Assembly (NCBI RefSeq): GCF_008807375.1 | Contig: NZ_CP043311.1 | Coordinates: forward strand, 4,816,001 to 4,880,000 | Origin: Pseudomonas lalkuanensis | GTDB lineage: Bacteria > Pseudomonadota > Gammaproteobacteria > Pseudomonadales > Pseudomonadaceae | DNA: 64,000 nucleotides | Direction: 5' to 3' | Shown here: positions 62,019 to 64,000 of the stretch, piece after piece | Numbering within the stretch: the first letter of the stretch is position 1 | Layout: each line of letters starts with the position of its first letter | The notes under the pieces: generated by a model | Told to the model about the DNA's origin: nothing | Seen by the model: the letters and a program-made list of their open reading frames with translations, nothing else | The model's database searches: none | Translations under genes and position numbers: made by a program

Positions 62019-63131
62019 ATGCCCCTCCACCTCCTTCGCCCGCTGGCCCTGGCGCTCGGTCTCGGGGCCGGTCTGGCCCAGGCTGAAACCTGGCCCACCA
62101 CCGACTGGCAACAAGGCCCCGCCCCCAGCGGCGCCGCAGTCCAGTCCTTCGAGAACTACGCCTTTCCCGAGCGCGATGACAAAGAGCGCAAGGGCGTGCG
62201 TACCGACGCCGTCGTGGTAATCCGCGACGGCGAACTCATCTATGAGCACTACGCCGGCCCCACCAACGCCGAGACGCCCCACCTCACCTGGTCGGTGAGC
62301 AAGAGCCTGCTGGCCTCCGTGCTCGGCGTCGCCTATGGCGAAGGACGTTTCAAGCTGGACGAACCGGTGGCGCGCTACTACCCGGCCTTCGCCGGCCACG
62401 CCAATGTCCACCTCGATGACCTGCTGCACTGGGCGTCCGGCCTCGCCTGGCAGGAGGACTACGAATACGCGCCGCTGAAATCCTCGGTGGTGGCCATGCT
62501 CTACACCCGTGGTCGCGGCGACATGGCCGCCTTCGCAGCCGAGCACTCGCTGGATGCCGTACCCGGCAAGCGCTTCCGCTACTCCAGCGGCGATACCAAT
62601 GTACTGTCCGCCGCCCTGCGCGGAGTGGTGGGCGAGCAGGCCTACGCGGAATATCCCTGGACCGCCCTGTTCGATCCCCTGGGCATCCGCTCGGCGGTGT
62701 GGGAAACCGACGCCGCCGGGACCTACGTCGGCTCTTCCTACACCTACCTCACCGCCCGTGACCTGGCCCGCGTCGGCCTGCTGATGCAGCGCGACGGCCG
62801 CTGGGGCGAGCGCCAGTTGCTGCCGGCGGACTGGGTCGCCTTCAATCGCAAGCCTTTCGCCGGCTACAAGCCCGATGCTGCCTCTCCGGGCGAAGCCGTG
62901 CCCGGTGGCCACTGGTGGCTGAACACTCAGGTGCAGGGCGCGGCGAAACCTTGGCCGGACGCCCCGGAAGACGCCTTCGCCGCCCTTGGTCACTGGGGCC
63001 AGGCGCTCTACGTGCTGCCCAGCCAGAAGCTGGTGATCGTGCGCTACGCCGATGACCGCGACGGCAGCTACCGCCACAACGACTTCCTCAAGCTGGCCCT
63101 GGCCGCATTCGCCCCGGAGGTGCAGCCATGA
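62019..63131 (+). CDS. Secreted serine hydrolase, class C beta-lactamase fold
   Basis: A 370-residue exported protein (signal peptide MPLHLLRPLALALGLGAGLAQA). S-x-x-K is SVSK in LTWSVSKSLLAS, the tyrosine motif is Y-S-S in FRYSSGDTN, and the third motif appears as H-W-G. This matches esterases/6-aminohexanoate-dimer-hydrolase relatives rather than resistance enzymes. Its stop overlaps the next gene by four bases (ATGA). AAGAGG precedes the ATG. Confidence 0.9.
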   Translation: MPLHLLRPLALALGLGAGLAQAETWPTTDWQQGPAPSGAAVQSFENYAFPERDDKERKGVRTDAVVVIRDGELIYEHYAGPTNAETPHLTWSVSKSLLASVLGVAYGEGRFKLDEPVARYYPAFAGHANVHLDDLLHWASGLAWQEDYEYAPLKSSVVAMLYTRGRGDMAAFAAEHSLDAVPGKRFRYSSGDTNVLSAALRGVVGEQAYAEYPWTALFDPLGIRSAVWETDAAGTYVGSSYTYLTARDLARVGLLMQRDGRWGERQLLPADWVAFNRKPFAGYKPDAASPGEAVPGGHWWLNTQVQGAAKPWPDAPEDAFAALGHWGQALYVLPSQKLVIVRYADDRDGSYRHNDFLKLALAAFAPEVQP

Positions 63132-63460
63132 TCGCCCGTCGCCCCGTCCTCAGCCTGTTCGTGCTGGCGCTCATCCTGCTGGCCGCCACGGCCTGGCAGA
63201 ACCGCCAGCACCTGGCCGCCTTCCCCGGCATCATCAGCGCCTACACCGCCAAGGAGTACTGCTCCTGCCGCTACGTGATGGGCAACCCGGCCGACTACTG
63301 CCAGGGCTACGTGAAGCAATACGTGCCCACCAGCGCTTTCCTCGACGACGCCGAGCACAAGCGCGTGACTGCCAGCGGCCTGGGCCGCAGCAACACGGCG
63401 GCGTGGGTCAGCCCGCAGCAGGGCTGCCGGCTGTTGCCCGAGGCAAACAGCACGTTCTGA
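63128..63460 (+). CDS. Small anchored Cys-rich protein coupled to the serine hydrolase
   Basis: A 110-residue protein: an N-terminal membrane anchor (PVLSLFVLALILLAATAW), then conserved-looking cysteines in YCSCRYVMGNPADYCQG and QQGCRLLP. The start overlaps the serine hydrolase stop, so both are co-translated and probably work together at the periplasmic face. I do not recognise the family; the four Cys may form disulfides. A strong terminator follows. Confidence 0.8.
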   Translation: MIARRPVLSLFVLALILLAATAWQNRQHLAAFPGIISAYTAKEYCSCRYVMGNPADYCQGYVKQYVPTSAFLDDAEHKRVTASGLGRSNTAAWVSPQQGCRLLPEANSTF

Positions 63461-63478
63461 AGCCGCCACCCATAAAAG

Positions 63479-63504
63479 AAAGCCCCCGAATCCGGGGGCT
63501 TTTT
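63479..63504 (+). terminator. Terminator after the serine-hydrolase operon
   Basis: AAAGCCCCCG and GGGGGCTTTTT form a GC stem with T-run, 19 bases after the stop; it can also serve the convergent gene that ends at 63521. Confidence 0.9.
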
Positions 63505-63520
63505 CGTTGAAGCGCCGACC

Positions 63521-64000
63521 TCAGCGCATGTTGAGCTGCTGCTGCAGGTTCTGCACCTGGCTCTGCAGGGTGCTGATGTTGCGGGTCATTTGTGCGCGGA
63601 AGGCATCGAACTCGGCGGTGCTGGCGCCCTGGGACGGCGCCGGGCGGTTGTCCAGCTCGCTTCGCAGTACCAGCAGGTCCTGCTCCAGGCTCTTGATCGC
63701 CTGGTTCGGGTTGCCTTGTTTCTTCAACGCTTCCACATCGCTGCCCAGGCCCTTCAGACGGCTGTCGAGCTGAGCCATGTCGCCCTGGGCGGCCTTCAGC
63801 TTCACCTGTTCGGCAGCCAGGCCGTCGACCTTGCCATTCAACTGGCTGCCCAACTGGGCGGCAGCGCCCTGGGCCGCCTTGACGTCAGCGGACAGCTGCT
63901 CGACGCGCTTGCCCTGGGTGCCCAGCTGGGCATTGGCGGCCTGCTGTTGCTTGGACAGCTCGATCACCTTGGCCTGCAGCTGCTTGAGCTGCAGCTTCAC
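63521..64000 (-). CDS. Coiled-coil protein, C-terminal part (runs past the window edge)
   Basis: The last 159 residues of a minus-strand gene whose start lies beyond base 64000. The sequence is heptad-rich Gln/Leu/Lys coiled coil (KLQLKQLQAKVIELSKQQQA onward) and ends SQVQNLQQQLNMR. No domain is visible. The apparent first codon GTG at the edge is not evidence of a start. Confidence 0.8.
   Translation of the reverse strand: MKLQLKQLQAKVIELSKQQQAANAQLGTQGKRVEQLSADVKAAQGAAAQLGSQLNGKVDGLAAEQVKLKAAQGDMAQLDSRLKGLGSDVEALKKQGNPNQAIKSLEQDLLVLRSELDNRPAPSQGASTAEFDAFRAQMTRNISTLQSQVQNLQQQLNMR

Noticed and set aside
61089..63077. 662-codon minus-strand frame
   Set aside because: It is antisense to the ODP-type protein and the serine hydrolase, both with signature residues and ribosome sites.
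1..64000. tRNA, rRNA, CRISPR arrays, phage or IS genes
   Set aside because: Looked for cloverleaf-like segments, regularly spaced direct repeats, and transposase/integrase motifs. Only XerD was found, and it is the housekeeping recombinase with its usual neighbours.

Overview
The window is high-GC chromosomal DNA from a Pseudomonas-type gammaproteobacterium. Evidence: the block thrC-hom-dsbC-xerD-antiporter-(MshEN protein)-thioesterase-rplS-trmD-rimM-rpsP-ffh-ccsA-like-CBS-(MFS)-SGNH-purT-DUF1289-gamma-carbonic anhydrase-NUDIX follows the order I recall from P. aeruginosa (about PA3735-PA3756). Two further blocks also match remembered P. aeruginosa order: pykA-crotonase-ferredoxin reductase-diguanylate cyclase-fumarase (about PA4329-PA4333) and olsB-olsA-usp-acpH-ArsR-MFS-xenB (about PA4350-PA4356). 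Several families of short palindromic repeats typical of pseudomonads fill the gaps. The locus numbers come from memory and were not checked. I see no rRNA, tRNA, CRISPR, prophage or insertion sequence.

Layout. 1-10 kb: a DUF533 protein, then a LysR regulator beside a putrescine/gamma-aminobutyraldehyde module. In that module a YdcSTUV ABC importer lies between two related PatD-type aldehyde dehydrogenases, followed by a secreted SnoaL-like protein. 10-20 kb: CysK-like enzyme, a yeast-type cytosine deaminase, a SulP anion transporter, PhnB-like and DGPF small proteins, recJ, yaeQ, a membrane diguanylate cyclase and a class III CoA-transferase. 20-32 kb: amino-acid biosynthesis, disulfide isomerase, XerD, and the ribosome/SRP operon. 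32-39 kb: CcsA-like and CBS proteins, an MFS pseudogene, purT and neighbours, two NUDIX enzymes, an L,D-transpeptidase family protein and a PilZ protein. 39-47 kb: lipoproteins, pykA, a three-gene cyclase-reductase-crotonase operon, and class I fumarase. 47-54 kb: accessory small genes (orphan lipoprotein, nitrilase plus GNAT, RHH, PfpI, DUF2846, PLD, YceI-like) with many repeats. 54-64 kb: ArsR-MFS-XenB operon, AcpH, an Anr-box universal stress gene, ornithine-lipid genes, a degenerate acyl-CoA-dehydrogenase-like protein, a stand-alone di-iron metallo-beta-lactamase-fold protein, a serine hydrolase with a small Cys-rich partner, and the end of a coiled-coil protein.

A recurring theme is cyclic di-GMP: two I-site-containing membrane cyclases (17-18 kb, 44-45 kb), a PilZ receptor (38.6 kb) and a protein at 26.7 kb with two exact 24-residue MshEN motifs in front of a membrane/signal segment. 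The MshEN protein is the most unusual gene here. Other points for a second look are the Anr box before the universal stress gene, the one-base frameshift in the MFS relic, the ODP-type protein with all six predicted iron ligands but no flavodoxin, and repeats that touch or supply stop codons.
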